A program made the translations under genes and the position numbers. The notes beneath the pieces were generated by a model. The model was not told the DNA's origin. It ran no database searches and worked only from the letters and a program-made list of their open reading frames with translations. Below, in pieces: positions 61,621 through 64,000 of a DNA stretch of 64,000 nt (position 1 is the stretch's first letter; every line of letters starts with the position of its first letter). Source of the DNA: Gonocerus acuteangulatus (taxonomy: Eukaryota > Arthropoda > Insecta > Hemiptera > Coreidae); assembly GCA_946811695.1 (NCBI GenBank), contig OX328124.1, forward strand, positions 86,146,030 through 86,210,029, in the 5' to 3' direction.

Positions 61621-63360
61621 AATTCAGTAACGACAATTATTGATCAGACAATAGCACGGCTTCGTGGAATTATTTTAGTCATGTTACATTCGGAGAATAG
61701 TCATTTGATACAGAATACCTCATTTAGGGAAATGCCACTCCAACAAACAGTTCAATTGCGCCCCTATGATATGATATCATGATTTCCTACCTAGCGTTCC
61801 GAACATTCAAATTGCATCCGAAATCAAGCATATATCATTGTTTAGGGCATATGTACGGACGCATTCATTGTTCTCGCTGTGGCATTTCTCATCAAATCAA
61901 TAATTATGGAAATTTGAAGGTATTTTTTGACCTGAGTCACTGAAATTAGTGACTCTCGGACAAATAAAATACACGCACTTAAAAGAACAAATGCAGAAAC
62001 AGATTTAACAAAATAATTAGCATCACTTGCTGACTTTCGTATAATTTGACCAACATTTTTCTGTACCAAATTTGCAGTGTCCGTCTAGTTTATTTTTATT
62101 TGTATTAATGCTTAACAGGACTTATATAAATTATGTTAATCTCATGTTCATTTTGAAAAAAGAATTTTGAGCAATGTCTATAAATATAATACATTTACAT
62201 ACATAATATATTGATTACCTGTACATATCTGAAAAAACGCATTTTTCATTTTCAATTTATACTGATTGCTGTTGGATTGATGTACTTTTTTCATTACTTT
62301 TTTATGGTGCGTCGATTGCTGGGATCATTAACACCATTCTTTGGTACTGATGTACGTTGGGGCAAACACTTGAACATCAAAGAAAAATAAACGAATGTGC
62401 ATTAAGTCTAATTAAAACATATCATAAGATAGAATGTACATAGAGTCATCTATAATGTACCAAACCATTTTTCACATTCGATACTTTGCATTTGTATCGA
62501 CGATATGTTAAATATTATAATAACAAAAAATAATAATAAGAAACAATTACGAATAGGAAAAAATTAATTTTTTATTTAAGTCTATTTCTTAATCTATATT
62601 ATTCAAAAAGCTCTCTCTGGATTTTAATCCTCGTAACAAAAAATTATAGATGTCAATATATATGGATTGGTTTTTGGAGTTTAAAAGATGAAATAAATCT
62701 AGCTCACTATAATTTGGCCTAACCGTCCAAAATGAATTTCTAATTTTTACACAAATATTTCAGAAAAATATGAAGGATATTTTCATCGAATTAGCGAATT
62801 GTGAATTTGACCTTTGCATTTGTATTATAAGACTGTTTTTTTTTAATGTAAGGCGAATATGTATTTTCCAGAAGTTCTAATTTGAGTTATAATTTGTATT
62901 AGTTCGAATGGCAAGTTTGTACTCAGGTAATTATGCGGAGACTCTGGTAATACTGTAATGTGTTTGTAAATAGATCTTAATGTAGAATTTCTATTGTCTT
63001 CAAAATTATAAGATGGTGGCCCTATTTTTCAATATAATCTATGGGGCTCTTTTGGAAAATCGACATTTACTTTAAAACTATCGATTTTAAACAGCTGATA
63101 CGTAGTAGACATGATTGATCTTATCTTATATAAGTGCTCATAAAGACTAGAAATATGTAAAGCAATTGAAGTACTGAAGAAAGTGAGTGTTTTTTTTTTT
63201 AAATTTGACCTTCTGCTACATATAAATATATTGTCTTCAAGGTCTTCCCCAGTAGTTAATTATCAACCGCCATGTAATTAGTTTATTTCTACCCTCCCAT
63301 CTTTTCGAGATCCTAGCAATCTGGAATTATGAATAAGAAATGTCGGTGGGTCATAATAGC
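61621..63360. other. Unassigned AT-rich stretch
   Basis: An eroded SINE tail (62297-62340: TATGGTGCGTCGATTGCTGG, minus orientation) is the only recognisable item. Confidence 0.4.
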
Positions 63361-63362
63361 TC

Positions 63363-63365
<3 letters not shown>

Positions 63366-63420
<55 letters not shown>
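63366..63420. repeat. (TA)n microsatellite
   Basis: Pure TA run. Confidence 0.95.
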
Positions 63421-63424
<4 letters not shown>

Positions 63425-63429
63425 CAAGA

Positions 63430-63500
63430 TCTGGGCAAGATTCGCTCAGTGGTAGATCACTAGACTCATCCTCATGACGACCTGAGTTGAACTCTTTCGT
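63430..63500 (+). mobile_element. tRNA-derived SINE head
   Basis: GGGCAAGATTCGCTCAGTGG (A box) and GACCTGAGTTGAACTC (B box). It resembles the head of the SINE at 38552 (AGGTTAGCTCAGCGGTAGAG). No clean tRNA fold. The downstream limit is unclear. Confidence 0.5.
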
Positions 63501-64000
63501 AGAAACCTTTAATATCTTCTATTAGGTATCTTTAATATTCTTTTATTGTAAACGTTGTGCTTTTATAGAAATTTGTTAAAACTTAATGACTTTAGGAATC
63601 TTCTCACATGCTCAAACCCAATGTACTCTATAATTAAATATTTATCTCCTTTTCTCATGATAGGCGCCAAAGATGGTTGTCTGGCGAAAACACAGCACAA
63701 AGGCTACAATGGACAACAGGCCTTGGAGTGTTTTAACATTTTAAAGCGGTAACGGTTGCCGCCTTGAAAGCAAAACCATTAGCTTGTTAATTTGCTCAGT
63801 TAAAAGGCCGAAAACGGTAGGGAGAGAAGTAAATTCTGGAGGATGGCCTACAAAGGACTATAGAGTAGGGTCTGTCCCTTCCTGACTTTTCGCTCTACAT
63901 TAATATCTACCCTTTTTATACTTGGAATGGTGTATTTCCTCTCAGTGGATACAGTTAGAATGGAAGACATTTTACAGTAGTTTTCTTCTGCTTTACTAAT
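63501..64000. other. Unassigned
   Basis: The short frame 63555-63752 has no recognised product. Nothing else was found. Confidence 0.35.

Overview
The window is eukaryotic nuclear DNA from an animal, most likely an arthropod. It is AT-rich and intron-rich, and transposable elements and (TA)n tracts occupy much of it. The 5S-rRNA-derived SINE heads, Jockey-type LINEs and mariner, hAT and Harbinger relics fit an arthropod. I cannot resolve the species; a crustacean or chelicerate is a guess. No prokaryotic features, rRNA operon or CRISPR array is present.

Host genes. Two host genes are visible only as small spliced exons, and both are read from splice sites and phases. (1) A minus-strand gene runs from 58256 down to 43405. 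Six small exons (39, 45, 111, 84, 84 and 90 nt), each a multiple of three and joined by phase-0 introns, give a 150-residue protein. It starts with a hydrophobic leader (MNTGGLLFIALVA); the rest is cysteine-free and about one third Asp/Glu. Every intron of at least 800 bp carries repeats or TEs. This is the best candidate for something undescribed. (2) The 3' part of a plus-strand gene has a 60-nt phase-1 exon at 8086-8145 and a terminal exon at 20129-20253 ending in a GPI-anchor-like hydrophobic tail. About 12 kb of transposon-filled intron separates them.

Mobile DNA, left to right. Helitron-like 0.4 kb elements (438-3191). LINE relics (4.3-5.7 kb). Tandem diverged repeats (8.8-10.2 kb). A 2.9 kb giant foldback non-autonomous hAT with a perfect 8-bp target duplication (13117-16044). 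Scrambled Jockey fragments (18-21.7 kb). A tRNA-derived SINE and a small hAT (23.6-25.1 kb). A cluster of palindromic motifs (26 kb). LINE relics (27.7 and 30.4 kb). A pogo-like MITE with a 5S-SINE inside, next to a 1.1 kb long-inverted-repeat element (30.9-32.6 kb). A twin-primed LINE with a 13-bp target duplication (34129-36496). A tRNA-SINE and a hAT with coding remnants, each with perfect target duplications (38.5-41.3 kb). Inside the minus-strand gene: tandem repeats, SINEs, a Harbinger derivative (52340-52918) and an internally deleted mariner (55704-56210). A second pogo-like MITE lies at 61148-61439.

Overall logic. The SINEs, whether headed by 5S rRNA or tRNA, appear to share the 3' tail motif GGCGCTAA, which points to one shared LINE machinery. 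Two unrelated DNA transposons (hAT and Harbinger) both carry a tandem duplication of their 3' terminus including the inverted repeat. No complete, intact transposase or reverse transcriptase was found; every TE coding region seen is broken.
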